DNA of 64,000 bases from positions 36,338-100,337 of the forward strand of contig NZ_JAKVIP010000004.1 of NCBI RefSeq assembly GCF_022601875.1, read 5' to 3'. The translations under genes and the position numbers were made by a program. A model generated the notes under the pieces. That model worked only from the letters and a program-made list of their open reading frames with translations. It did not search any database and was not told the origin of the DNA. The DNA comes from Chryseobacterium sp. SSA4.19. GTDB lineage: Bacteria > Bacteroidota > Bacteroidia > Flavobacteriales > Weeksellaceae. The first letter of the stretch is position 1. Each line of letters starts with the position of its first letter. Of the stretch, positions 9,176 to 17,248 are shown piece by piece.

Positions 9176-10072
9176 ATGAAAAAAGAAGACATCCTCCATC
9201 TTGAGAAACTCATGAACTTTCTGAGCCGGCATTTCTTAAAGAAAAATCACTGGGAAGATGTTTCAAAAACTGAATGGGCGTATATTGTTGAGGAGCTTAA
9301 TGATCTGATTATTCGTGAAAATACACAAAAGAATATAGAAAAGAATCCGGATCTGCTGGGATCAAATTACCTCTATGAACATTTGATTATCAACAAACTC
9401 AAGAAATATTACCGAAATGAAACAACCATCCTGAGCAAGCCCAATCTTGCCAAACTAAGCCTGATTGTAAGAGTTTTGGGATACTCAAATTATATTGAGT
9501 TTATCAATTCCAATACAGAATCATTTAATTTCAATGATCTGCGGATTAATATGGATAATGTAAAACAGAATACAGAACTGCTGGACAGGATTGTTGGATA
9601 CTGGTATTCTTACAACAGAAACCTTCCGGAAAATCCTACGCAGGCTAAAGAAGACCGTATCTGGCGTTCAGCCACGGAAATTTATAAATCTGAAACATCG
9701 GGGGAATATTTTATCGAGAGAAGCGGCGGGGACCGACACAAGTATTTCGGGAAAATAACGGCATATTCAGATTATGTGTTCATCATTATGAACAGCAATA
9801 CATTTATCCGTCAGCGACATTTTATTTCAAGAATAAAAGATATCAAGGAGAAACTGAAGAATCCTGAATATAAGCTCCATGAATTGCATTTTATAAGTAC
9901 GTGTATTAGTTTTAACCAGGAACCGATTGCCCTGTTTGAAATTTTTCAGAAGGCTGACAGAAAAACATTTATCCAGGATTCTGTGAGCTTCCCGATAGAC
10001 AGTGAAGAAATCCCGGTATCTATTGTAAAACAGCTTGAAGATACAGAATCTAACCGTATCGATTACAAATAG
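9176..10072 (+). CDS. Conserved hypothetical protein, two-part, soluble
   Basis: 298 residues without signal peptide or membrane segment. Residues 1-110 are helical and include NYLYEHLIINKLKKYYRNET followed by SKPNLAKLSLIVRVLGYSNYIEFIN, a layout seen at the N-terminus of many flavobacterial proteins of unknown function. The C-terminal part (about 130-298) is alpha/beta with GYWYSYNRNLPE and SGEYFIERSGGDRHKYFGKI. I see no catalytic motif. It stands alone, divergent from the GRDP-like operon and convergent with the LytTR gene (15-base gap). No function is claimed. Confidence 0.6.
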   Translation: MKKEDILHLEKLMNFLSRHFLKKNHWEDVSKTEWAYIVEELNDLIIRENTQKNIEKNPDLLGSNYLYEHLIINKLKKYYRNETTILSKPNLAKLSLIVRVLGYSNYIEFINSNTESFNFNDLRINMDNVKQNTELLDRIVGYWYSYNRNLPENPTQAKEDRIWRSATEIYKSETSGEYFIERSGGDRHKYFGKITAYSDYVFIIMNSNTFIRQRHFISRIKDIKEKLKNPEYKLHELHFISTCISFNQEPIALFEIFQKADRKTFIQDSVSFPIDSEEIPVSIVKQLEDTESNRIDYK

Positions 10073-10087
10073 TTATTGATAGCGGAA

Positions 10088-10831
10088 TCAACCCACCAGC
10101 CAGTCCTTAAAATCTTTTACCCGGTCACGGCTTACCGTGATTTCTTCCTGTGGCTGAAATTCCAGTTCTACTTTGTAAGTAGGTGATGTATGGATATTCT
10201 TGATGTAATCTGAATTAACAATAGACTGCCGATTTACCCGAAAAAAATTCTTTTGGTCCAGAACATCTTCCAGTTCATCCAAAGTGAAATCGGAAGGATA
10301 TGCACGCTCCCGGGTCTGCAGGTACACAATTTTATTTTCACTGAAAAAACAGCTCACTTCATGAGTCTGGACAATTTTCAGATTATACCCGATTTTCACA
10401 AGAATTCTGGAAAGTGTCGTTTTCTCCGTTTTAATTAACTGCTTAATTTCCTTAGAGCTCACAGAATTATCTGAAGGCAGAAAAGATTTAAATTTTTCAA
10501 CAGCTCCCGAAAGGTCTTCCTCCAGAATGGGTTTAAGAAGATAGTCAATACTGTTTAATTTAAATGCTTTCAGGGTATACTGATCAAAAGCTGTTGTATA
10601 AATAATAAAACCTTTTGTCGGAACCTTTTCAAAAATATCAAATGACAAACCGTCTCCCAGTACAATATCTGAAAAAATAAGCTGCGGATGTTCATTTTCT
10701 GAAAACCACCGGACTCCTTCTTCTACAGATTCTATCTTGGCAACAACCTCTATTTCAGGGAATTCATTCAGCATTCTTTCCAATTTCCTTGAAGCGGGTT
10801 TTTCATCTTCGATAATGACGGTTTTGATCAT
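10088..10831 (-). CDS. LytTR-family response regulator
   Basis: 247-residue response regulator. The receiver domain (1-120) has acidic residues E8/D9, phospho-acceptor D55 in FSDIVLGD, and the conserved lysine K100 in YLLKP. The LytTR DNA-binding domain covers about 145-245 (IVYLQTRERAYPSDFTLDELEDVL ... FFRVNRQSIVN). It should be phosphorylated by the LytS-type kinase at 12725-14041. It ends a unit of two 2TM genes and itself. That unit, the kinase unit and a TonB receptor gene share a LytTR-like direct-repeat site, so autoregulation is likely. Confidence 0.92.
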   Translation of the reverse strand: MIKTVIIEDEKPASRKLERMLNEFPEIEVVAKIESVEEGVRWFSENEHPQLIFSDIVLGDGLSFDIFEKVPTKGFIIYTTAFDQYTLKAFKLNSIDYLLKPILEEDLSGAVEKFKSFLPSDNSVSSKEIKQLIKTEKTTLSRILVKIGYNLKIVQTHEVSCFFSENKIVYLQTRERAYPSDFTLDELEDVLDQKNFFRVNRQSIVNSDYIKNIHTSPTYKVELEFQPQEEITVSRDRVKDFKDWLVG

Positions 10832-10876
10832 TGAGTTTTATTTTCTTCGGATTAAAATTAATTAAAATTGAGCAAA

Positions 10877-11152
10877 TTAGAACTGGATGGGTTTCTTTGT
10901 TTTATTCATTTCTTTTTCCAATAACTCTTTTTCCCATTCAGAATTCAGGATAAATAATTTTACAGCCTTCGCCATCAGGATAATCCCCCAGATCATCAGG
11001 ATAACAGATCCGTTCCAGAGTGAAAAATTAAAAATTCCTTTCTCAAAAAGATTATCAAAGAAAATAATAGCAGTGACAATCACAAACCATAAAAAGCTCT
11101 TATAAAATCTTTTCAGTTCTTTTACCCTCTGTTGTGCCTGATTGTAGTCCAT
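10877..11152 (-). CDS. 2TM domain-containing small membrane protein
   Basis: 91 residues of the bacteroidete 2TM domain (PF13239 type): an amphipathic N-terminal helix with the family pattern AQQRVKELKRFYKSF, two membrane helices (about 20-36 and 43-65), and a WEKEL-type C-terminal tail. Other copies in this locus carry the tryptophan as WEE or WED. It is encoded between another 2TM gene and the LytTR regulator (45-base gap). The membrane role in LytTR signalling is inferred from repeated co-location; the biochemical function is not known. Confidence 0.8.
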   Translation of the reverse strand: MDYNQAQQRVKELKRFYKSFLWFVIVTAIIFFDNLFEKGIFNFSLWNGSVILMIWGIILMAKAVKLFILNSEWEKELLEKEMNKTKKPIQF

Positions 11153-11218
11153 TGTTTATGAATTTTAAAGTTATTGTTATTAATTATAGTGTTTTCGTAT
11201 TTTTTCTTTCTTCATCCA

Positions 11219-11476
11219 TCAGCTTTCTGATTTTTTCTCTTCCCAGTCTTTTCCAATCCCGAAAACATTCACTACATGAGCCGCGATTCCGATTCCCCAT
11301 CCCAACATTGGCCAGTAAAACCACAAATGCTCAGGAGAAGTCAATAAATTTAAGATCAATAGAAAAGGGATAACCAAACAGTAAGAGGTAAGATTTCCGT
11401 AAAATCCTTTCAGTTCTTTTACTCTCCTGGCAGCTTTTCTGTATGCTACATCTTCGTTGTTCGTATATGTTTCCAT
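11219..11476 (-). CDS. 2TM domain-containing small membrane protein
   Basis: 85 residues from the ATG at 11476. A TTG start 15 codons further up is possible but lies very close to the candidate -7 element and adds no family residues. It is the closest relative in the window of the C-terminal domain of the histidine kinase: both read RRVKELKGFYGNL/KRVKEIKSFYGNL, then PMLGWGIG, then IGKDWEE/IGKNWEE. Two membrane helices lie at about 25-43 and 50-70. It is the first gene of the unit 2TM-2TM-LytTR, with a -7 element and LytTR-like site directly upstream. Function is unknown beyond that context. Confidence 0.82.
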   Translation of the reverse strand: METYTNNEDVAYRKAARRVKELKGFYGNLTSYCLVIPFLLILNLLTSPEHLWFYWPMLGWGIGIAAHVVNVFGIGKDWEEKKSES

Positions 11477-11518
11477 AGTATTTATTTTAAAAGGTTGAGT
11501 TGTTTGTTTTTGTTGAGA

Positions 11519-11526
11519 CAAATGTA
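11519..11526 (-). promoter_or_regulatory. -7 element (TACATTTG) of the 2TM-2TM-LytTR unit
   Basis: Minus-strand TACATTTG matches TANNTTTG. A TTTG at 11543-11546 lies 16 bases further upstream, one short of the usual 17-23. The LytTR-like repeat begins 33 bases upstream of the element. Confidence 0.65.
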
Positions 11527-11558
11527 TGGCAAGAGACTACCTCAAATCAATTTTATGT

Positions 11559-11591
11559 TACCGAACCGTAGAATATGGATACTGAATTGTA
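11559..11591 (-). promoter_or_regulatory. Predicted LytTR operator, two direct repeats 21 bp apart
   Basis: Plus-strand TACCGAACCGTA (11559-11570) and TACTGAATTGTA (11580-11591) are direct repeats with a 21-base period, the spacing known for LytTR domains that bind two major grooves on one face of DNA. Read on the minus strand the core is ACGGTTCGGTA, close to known LytTR sites such as that of AlgR. The same element at the same distance occurs before two other promoters here. Confidence 0.65.
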
Positions 11592-11765
11592 AAAACTCCC
11601 ATTCAATGGAGAACTGGGATTTGTGTTTTTCTTAATCTAATCATTTTTATTCTGAACAGAGAGGCAACATAGTGAATAATCTATGATTTAAATGATTTCT
11701 CCTTCATCGAAATGACAATATGTTTTTTTAACAGATTATGCAGATGTTTGAGGATATTTTTGCCA

Positions 11766-12335
11766 CTAATAAATAAACGGAATCAACTTCTTCGTTTTCC
11801 TTCTATATTCCAGATATTCTTCCCCGAATTGTTCAACCAGAGCACATTCTTCAATTGTAATTCTATAGCTGAAAGCAATAAACGGTGGAACCAAAGCCAA
11901 AACCAATGACAACCAATTATTTAGATATAACCCTAACCCAAGAGAAGTTAATAATGAAAAAGCATACGACGGATGTCTCAGATATTTGTAAAAGCCTTCC
12001 TTTTTTATTTTATGATCCTCTCGAATGGTTACGTCAACTGTAAAATATTTCCCTAAAGATCTGATAATGATAAATCTAAAAATAATTCCAACATAAAGAA
12101 AAATTATGCCCAAATAGTAGATCCAAAGCTCATCGGAAATTGGAAACTTTATCAGATAAGAAATCGTAACCGAACTTACAATTGAAAACGGAATAGCAAT
12201 CCACAGAAGATTCAAAGTCGATTTATCTTTGTTCTTTTTATCTTTTTCGTTGGATTTTAAGATGTTCTTATAAAGAATTTCACTCAGGAACCAGCCAGAC
12301 ATAGAAATTGTAAATAGAATTTGTAATGTTTTCAT
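11766..12335 (-). CDS. Isoprenylcysteine carboxyl methyltransferase-family membrane protein
   Basis: 189-residue polytopic membrane protein of the ICMT/PEMT-like group (SAM-dependent membrane methyltransferases). About five membrane segments precede and surround the signature EGFYKYLRHPSYAFSLL (about 112-128). The C-terminal signature EECALVEQFGEEYLEYRRKTKKLIP is also complete. Bacterial members methylate small molecules or lipids, but most have no known substrate. It lies inside the 2TM/LytTR locus but is separated from the genes on either side by a terminator and by a 289-base gap holding a promoter, so its link to the two-component system is only positional. Confidence 0.82.
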   Translation of the reverse strand: MKTLQILFTISMSGWFLSEILYKNILKSNEKDKKNKDKSTLNLLWIAIPFSIVSSVTISYLIKFPISDELWIYYLGIIFLYVGIIFRFIIIRSLGKYFTVDVTIREDHKIKKEGFYKYLRHPSYAFSLLTSLGLGLYLNNWLSLVLALVPPFIAFSYRITIEECALVEQFGEEYLEYRRKTKKLIPFIY

Positions 12336-12360
12336 TGGTGTTATTTTTTATTTAGATCAT

Positions 12361-12399
12361 AAAAAAAGCTAAGATGGTTATATACTTTCATCTCAGCTT
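12361..12399 (-). terminator. Intrinsic terminator of the kinase-2TM unit
   Basis: AAGCTAAGATG (12366-12376) pairs with CATCTCAGCTT (12389-12399), one mismatch. The plus-strand A-run 12361-12367 gives a T-run on the minus strand. It follows the 2TM gene at 12407 and separates the kinase unit from the methyltransferase gene. Confidence 0.75.
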
Positions 12400-12406
12400 G
12401 ATTATT

Positions 12407-12712
12407 TTATTTTTGTTTTTCTTTTTCCATGAATTCTCTGATCTTCCTGTCTTCCCAATTACTTCCCAACATAAAACCCTGAATAAATGTTCTCATCGCA
12501 TGAATGACAACCGCAATTCCCCAAAACAAGGGAAGCGAAAAATATTTCAGCTGCCAGATGGTTTCACCTGGTTTTAATTCTCTGAAATTCAGGAATAAAA
12601 TAAAAATATTTACTACAATATAGATGAAAACAAAAATGTAGAATTGCTTGATTCTTTTTACCTGTTTTTCCGCTTCTTTGTACCTGATGTCATTTTTACT
12701 GATATTTTCCAT
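12407..12712 (-). CDS. 2TM domain-containing small membrane protein
   Basis: 101 residues: amphipathic start YKEAEKQVKRIKQFY, two membrane helices (about 24-43 and 57-78), then GSNWEDRKIREFMEKE. The tail matches that of the kinase fusion (NWEERKIREILEK), so this gene and the fused domain are close relatives. It starts 12 bases after the kinase stop codon, which makes co-transcription near certain, and a terminator follows. The pattern suggests a membrane accessory to LytS/LytTR signalling, but no activity is known. Confidence 0.82.
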   Translation of the reverse strand: MENISKNDIRYKEAEKQVKRIKQFYIFVFIYIVVNIFILFLNFRELKPGETIWQLKYFSLPLFWGIAVVIHAMRTFIQGFMLGSNWEDRKIREFMEKEKQK

Positions 12713-12724
12713 TGATCTGTTTTG

Positions 12725-14041
12725 TTATTGCTTATGCCGTTTTTCTAAAATTTCTCTGATCTTTCTTTCCTCCCAGTTTTTACCAATTTCAAAAACACTC
12801 ATTCCATGTGCCACAACACCTATTCCCCAACCTAACATTGGGAAAAAGAACCAGATATTATCCGGATTTGTTATCAAGTTAATAATGATTAAAAAAGGAA
12901 TCACAATACAATAAGAAATCAAATTTCCATAGAAACTTTTAATCTCTTTTACACGCTTCTGTGCTCTTTCGTAAGCTTTATCTTTATCTTGAGTTATATC
13001 ATTTACCACGTTAGGTTTAGCAGACAAAATCGGAAGTTTTACTTTAAAATAATCTTCAGATTTTTCGATGAAAACATTTCGTTTCGTCAGTAGAGAATAA
13101 CGTTGAACAATATTTGCTAAACCGATTCCAGAACTTTCTTTGATTTGTTCCCTCACCTGAAGGTTATTTTCTATACAAAGTGTATCATTTTCAGAAAAAA
13201 TTCTAATTAATAAAGGTTTTGAGGAAGTCGCAAAATTATGTTTAATACAATTTTCCAATAACAGCTGCAATGAAAGCGGGACAACAAATCTGCGGTAATC
13301 TTCTTTTCTGACATTGAATTCAAAATCAACACTGTCTTCAAATCTTGTTTTTAGCAGATCACAATAGGTCTGTGCAAATTCCAGCTCATCTTCTACGGTC
13401 ACCAGCTCTTTGTCTTTCTGCTCAAGAACATACCTGTAAATCTTTGACATGGAAGCAGTAAACTTCTGAGCTTGTTTCGGATTCTCGTCTATTAATGAGC
13501 TTAAAACATTGAGCGAATTAAATAAAAAATGCGGGTCCAACTGATTTTTTAAACTTTCAAACTGTGCATTAGCGGACTTTGCGATGAGTTTTTGCTCTAC
13601 CACCTCTTTCCTTGAGGTCTTTTTTAATTCCTCCATAAAGCCCTTTGCATGGAGAAATGCTGAAATCAACAACGCAATATTGATAGTAAACCAGTTGGTA
13701 AAATTATATTTTCCGGAAAAATATTGTTCTGTAGTAGCCACTTTCTGGAAAACCACAAAATTCATATAATTACAGAAATACACCATAATAATATTGGCGA
13801 TCAGAATCGAAACAATGCTTATAATTGCTCTTTTGGTCGTTGCTTCAGACCAGGGAAACTTTTTATTGAGAAAATCGTTAATCAAGCCATTACCCATACT
13901 CAATACGAAGGAATACATAAAAGATATAATAATAGTAAGCAGAAAATTTCCCACCGTTTTCTCATCTGTAAAAACAAAAAAGAAGAACATGGCTGTTGCC
14001 AGTGATATCCAGCATAGATTAATAAGATTCTTATATTTCAT
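12725..14041 (-). CDS. LytS-type sensor histidine kinase fused to a C-terminal 2TM domain
   Basis: 438 residues. Four membrane helices (about 8-25, 31-52, 72-90 and 117-133) precede a short coiled segment. The His_kinase domain follows with the phospho-acceptor His171 in QLDPHFLFNSLN, and an HATPase with N-box LQLLLENCIKHNF and GIGLANI. The catalytic part ends near residue 345. From about 355 to 438 there is a complete 2TM domain (AQKRVKEIKSFYGNL ... GWGIG ... NWEERKIREILEK), which also occurs as separate small proteins nearby. The partner is the LytTR regulator at 10088. The -7 element and a LytTR-like site lie upstream, pointing to feedback control. Confidence 0.92.
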   Translation of the reverse strand: MKYKNLINLCWISLATAMFFFFVFTDEKTVGNFLLTIIISFMYSFVLSMGNGLINDFLNKKFPWSEATTKRAIISIVSILIANIIMVYFCNYMNFVVFQKVATTEQYFSGKYNFTNWFTINIALLISAFLHAKGFMEELKKTSRKEVVEQKLIAKSANAQFESLKNQLDPHFLFNSLNVLSSLIDENPKQAQKFTASMSKIYRYVLEQKDKELVTVEDELEFAQTYCDLLKTRFEDSVDFEFNVRKEDYRRFVVPLSLQLLLENCIKHNFATSSKPLLIRIFSENDTLCIENNLQVREQIKESSGIGLANIVQRYSLLTKRNVFIEKSEDYFKVKLPILSAKPNVVNDITQDKDKAYERAQKRVKEIKSFYGNLISYCIVIPFLIIINLITNPDNIWFFFPMLGWGIGVVAHGMSVFEIGKNWEERKIREILEKRHKQ

Positions 14042-14057
14042 ATTGATTTTCTTAATT

Positions 14058-14065
14058 CAAAAATA
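14058..14065 (-). promoter_or_regulatory. -7 element (TATTTTTG) of the histidine kinase unit
   Basis: Minus-strand TATTTTTG matches TANNTTTG, 16 bases upstream of the kinase start, with a GTTG at 14086-14089 as a possible -33 element 20 bases further up. The LytTR-like repeat begins 32 bases upstream of the element. Confidence 0.6.
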
Positions 14066-14096
14066 ACGGATATTAAAAGCATGATCAACTATTTTT

Positions 14097-14129
14097 CGCT
14101 GACCTGTTGTTTTTCACTACCGAACGGCA
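14097..14129 (-). promoter_or_regulatory. Predicted LytTR operator upstream of the kinase gene
   Basis: Plus-strand CGCTGACCTGTT (14097-14108) and TACCGAACGGCA (14118-14129) are diverged direct repeats with a 21-base period and shared core C(C/T)GA-(A/C)C-N-G. This is the weakest of the three sites by sequence, but the position relative to the -7 element is the same. Confidence 0.5.
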
Positions 14130-14130
14130 T

Positions 14131-14160
14131 AAAAAAAAACCTTCCATAGCAGGAAGGTTT
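14131..14160 (-). terminator. Intrinsic terminator of the secreted TPR gene
   Basis: AAACCTTCC (14137-14145) pairs with GGAAGGTTT (14152-14160). The plus-strand A-run 14131-14139 gives a T-run on the minus strand. It separates the TonB receptor/TPR unit from the kinase promoter. Confidence 0.82.
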
Positions 14161-14177
14161 CAATAGATGTACTTATA

Positions 14178-14828
14178 TTATTTTTTCGCTCCGCTGATAA
14201 AATATTGTGCTTCTGCTTTTCCCCAGTTCGGCTCAAATGCAGATTTTGGAGTATAAGCATTAAATTTTGCCAAAGCATCTTTAAACTGCTCCATTCCTTT
14301 TACTTTGCTTCCTCCATACTGCTCCGGAGTGAAATAAGTATCCTCCGCTTTAATCAAAGCAATTCTTGGATTGTTAGGATCCAGCTTTTCAGCTTTAGTA
14401 AGCTCTTCTGTGGCTTTTGCTCCGTCAGTCATATATCTTTGCTGAGGATTAACCATCATCCTTAAAGAATACATCATTTTGCTCAACAAATGAATCTCTG
14501 CATTATCTGTAGGTGCCACGTGGGAGGCTGCACCAATATATTTTTCAGCCACTCCTGCAATAAAGTCAAGATCTTGTGTTTTCCCCTGCTGCATAAGCAA
14601 TCTCCCTTTCTGGATATTCGCCAAGGCGGCGTAATAAAACGGAAGCCAGTTGTTTTCATCTTTTCCTGAAATCCTATGGAAGTTATTGGATAATGCTGTA
14701 AATTCTTCAGGTGTTTTAGCCGTTTCTATTTTTGCGATGTTTTCTTTCATCACTTTTTCATAATCAGATTGGGCAAAAACCGATAAGCTCATAAAAGCTA
14801 AAGCAAAGCTTAATAGATATTTCTTCAT
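14178..14828 (-). CDS. Secreted TPR-like protein
   Basis: 216 residues with a Sec signal peptide (MKKYLLSFALAFMSLSVFAQ, cleavage near residue 20). The mature part is helical with TPR-like spacing: WLPFYYAALANIQKG, NPQQRYMTDGAKATEELTKAEKLDPNNPRIAL and AEAQYFISGAKK. It is probably periplasmic. The gene is 93 bases downstream of a TonB-dependent receptor on the same strand and has its own -7 element, so it can be expressed with or without the receptor. A role as periplasmic partner of that receptor is inference from position only. Confidence 0.7.
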   Translation of the reverse strand: MKKYLLSFALAFMSLSVFAQSDYEKVMKENIAKIETAKTPEEFTALSNNFHRISGKDENNWLPFYYAALANIQKGRLLMQQGKTQDLDFIAGVAEKYIGAASHVAPTDNAEIHLLSKMMYSLRMMVNPQQRYMTDGAKATEELTKAEKLDPNNPRIALIKAEDTYFTPEQYGGSKVKGMEQFKDALAKFNAYTPKSAFEPNWGKAEAQYFISGAKK

Positions 14829-14863
14829 TTTTTCTAATTTTTAAGGTTATATTTTATTTTATT

Positions 14864-14871
14864 CAAAGATA
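14864..14871 (-). promoter_or_regulatory. Candidate -7 element (TATCTTTG) of the secreted TPR gene
   Basis: Minus-strand TATCTTTG matches TANNTTTG, 35 bases upstream of the start. A TTTG lies at 14898-14901, 26 bases further up, slightly beyond the usual spacing. Confidence 0.5.
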
Positions 14872-14921
14872 TGTATTAATTTATATAATTAAATTACCAA
14901 AAATGGTGTTTTATATGGTTT

Positions 14922-17159
14922 TTACAAATTGTTATTAATCGCATCTTCAGTTTTATCAACCCCAAAGCTGATAAAAGCGCCTACAAATACAAAGGTATTT
15001 ACCGGCGGAACCACTGCTGATCTTCTTCCTCCATCTCCTGAAAAGTTATAGCCGTAGATGTTCTTTGACCCTAAAATATTGGACACGCTTAAAACCAGTA
15101 TGGTAAATGCTTTTGCATCTTTCTTTCCCAGGTTAGGAAGGTAGTTGACACTGAAGTTTAATGCGTTATAATCTTTCAGCTGTCCTTCATGCCTCACATA
15201 ATATTGCGGCTGACCATTAATGTCCTGTGTTGAAATATCATAGTAAGGGCGTCCTTTTGCATACGTATAAGAAAAATTAAATCCGGTTTTCCATTTCGGA
15301 ACAAATCTTTTGGCCACTGCGGAAAGGGTATGCTCTGAAGCAAAGTTCGGTTTTAAACTGACCGGATAATTCATAAAATCCCTTTTGGAATCCAGAAACG
15401 AATAGCTGATCCAGTAATCTATGTTTTCAAACGTTTTTTTATCTCTCCAGAACAGCTCAAGACCTTTGGCGTAGCCATATCCGCTATTTGCATCTGCAGT
15501 CTGAACATATTGGTTCTGGCCGTCTTTAAAAGGTAAATTTTTCACTTTCAAAAGATCATCATATTTCTTGTAAAAAGCTTCAAAGCGTAAGCTTCTCCCG
15601 TCTGCTGCCCGCTGAATCTGGAAAATATAATGCTGTGCCTGCTGAAAATCCAGGCTGGCCGGTCCGTTAATGTATTTACTTTCCGGATTCTGGTAGAAAA
15701 GCCCGTAGGCAAAAGAGGTGGTCCAGTCTTTAGCAAGACGGTAAGCCAAAGCAATACGGGGTGCTATATTATTCTTTCGCAGATAGGATGAATGCTCTGC
15801 CCTTACTCCTACTTTAGCAGACAACTGATTGCTGAAACCCAGATCTGTCTCCACAAAGGCTGCTGAAATCAGATCCTTATAGTTTTTTTCAACAAAATCA
15901 TTAAAGTTCATTTTTTCATTGGTACTGTTTAACTCAAAACCTCCACGCAATGCACTGATTTTATTGATCTTTCGTTCCAGTACCGCTTTAAAATTGATAT
16001 AGTTTCCATCTGTGAGGATTTTTGTATTTCCTGTTATCAGATCATTTTTTTCTGTTGAAAAACCGAGGTCGGATCTGTTAAACGAATAGGAAGCCCCCGT
16101 GTTTAATAAATATCTACCGAATTTCTGTTTGAATGATACATTATGATATGTATTTTTTCCTTTTAAATTTACTTTTGAAAAATTATTTTCAGGTTCCAGA
16201 CTTTCAATCTTCACCCCCATTCTGTTGGCATCGTACATTCCGTAATATTTAAAAAATCCGCCTGACTTGGTTTTAATCCTGACATTAAAATCCCCGTTTA
16301 GGCCACTGGGGGCATCGGTAAAGCTGGTATTAAAATGCAGTGCTTCCTGCATCAGTTTAAGATTGGAATATCCTAAGCTTGCTCCGTAAGAGTAATTTTT
16401 ATTATCACTTAGCTTCTGAAAACTTCCATTGAGGAAGATCGGCGAAACTCCGAAATCGTAAGAACTCTGATCCGGAAGATCAACACTTTCCAACATTAAA
16501 GCACCGGATAAAGCCTGTCCGTACAAAGCAGAATATCCTCCGCTTGAAAATATATTCCCCTTAAAAAGTGAAGTATTGAAACGATCTCTCCCTGCAATTC
16601 CCGGAACTGAATTGGAAAAATAATTGTTAATCAGGCTTCCGTCCATGAAAATTTTAGACTCCGTCCCTGTTCCGCCTCTGATAAAAAGTCCTTCCGTTTC
16701 TCCTACTTTCTGTACACCCGGAAGATAGGTCAGGGCTGAAGAAATCTGTCCGTCTGCTCCCGCTGTTGTATAAATATCAATCGGCGTCAGCAATGCAGTG
16801 GCTCTTTTTTTATCACTTGCCTCAATAGAGCCTGCGGAAACTACCACTGCATCAATTTCATTAATCTGTTCTTTCAGTTCAGCATTTACAGAAACATCTT
16901 CATTTTTAATTAAAACAGGCTTTTCAACATCAATATATTTCGGATGTGTAAATGTCAATACTTTATCTCCCTTTTCTGAAGTTTCAAAAGAAAAATTCCC
17001 ATCGGTATCAGTTGTTGCTCCGTCATAAGTATCTTTAAGTGTTACATTTACCTCTCCTACTCCTTTATTTTTAAAAGTTATTCTGCCTGATATTTTCACC
17101 TGAGCAAAGCTCAAAGCAAATAAAAATAGAGTGATGAGAAATATTAATTTTGTTTTCAT
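14922..17159 (-). CDS. TonB-dependent outer-membrane receptor
   Basis: 745 residues from the ATG at 17159. Signal peptide MKTKLIFLITLFLFALSFAQ; a carboxypeptidase-like regulatory domain (about 20-105, with TDTDGNFSFE); a plug domain with YTTAGADGQISSALTYLPGVQK and LFIRGGTGTESKIFMDG; then a long barrel. The 17174 start used by simple ORF calling would lie at or before the expected transcript start set by the -7 element at 17177-17184, so I prefer 17159. A predicted LytTR operator lies upstream, so expression may depend on the LytS/LytTR pair encoded just downstream. The ligand is unknown; there is no SusD partner. Confidence 0.92.
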   Translation of the reverse strand: MKTKLIFLITLFLFALSFAQVKISGRITFKNKGVGEVNVTLKDTYDGATTDTDGNFSFETSEKGDKVLTFTHPKYIDVEKPVLIKNEDVSVNAELKEQINEIDAVVVSAGSIEASDKKRATALLTPIDIYTTAGADGQISSALTYLPGVQKVGETEGLFIRGGTGTESKIFMDGSLINNYFSNSVPGIAGRDRFNTSLFKGNIFSSGGYSALYGQALSGALMLESVDLPDQSSYDFGVSPIFLNGSFQKLSDNKNYSYGASLGYSNLKLMQEALHFNTSFTDAPSGLNGDFNVRIKTKSGGFFKYYGMYDANRMGVKIESLEPENNFSKVNLKGKNTYHNVSFKQKFGRYLLNTGASYSFNRSDLGFSTEKNDLITGNTKILTDGNYINFKAVLERKINKISALRGGFELNSTNEKMNFNDFVEKNYKDLISAAFVETDLGFSNQLSAKVGVRAEHSSYLRKNNIAPRIALAYRLAKDWTTSFAYGLFYQNPESKYINGPASLDFQQAQHYIFQIQRAADGRSLRFEAFYKKYDDLLKVKNLPFKDGQNQYVQTADANSGYGYAKGLELFWRDKKTFENIDYWISYSFLDSKRDFMNYPVSLKPNFASEHTLSAVAKRFVPKWKTGFNFSYTYAKGRPYYDISTQDINGQPQYYVRHEGQLKDYNALNFSVNYLPNLGKKDAKAFTILVLSVSNILGSKNIYGYNFSGDGGRRSAVVPPVNTFVFVGAFISFGVDKTEDAINNNL

Positions 17160-17176
17160 AGTCATTAATTTCAATT

Positions 17177-17184
17177 CAAAAGTA
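17177..17184 (-). promoter_or_regulatory. -7 element (TACTTTTG) of the TonB receptor gene
   Basis: Minus-strand TACTTTTG matches TANNTTTG. It lies 17 bases upstream of the chosen start codon and argues against the further upstream ATG at 17174. The LytTR-like repeat begins 32 bases upstream of it. Confidence 0.62.
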
Positions 17185-17215
17185 TGATGAAATTCTATCG
17201 GGTCTAAATTTTTAT

Positions 17216-17248
17216 TGCTGAACCGTATTTTTTTTAATCTGAATCGTA
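17216..17248 (-). promoter_or_regulatory. Predicted LytTR operator upstream of the TonB receptor gene
   Basis: Plus-strand TGCTGAACCGTA (17216-17227) and ATCTGAATCGTA (17237-17248) agree at 9 of 12 bases and have a 21-base period, the best pair of the three sites. The second repeat overlaps the last codons of the decayed AraC gene. Confidence 0.68.
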
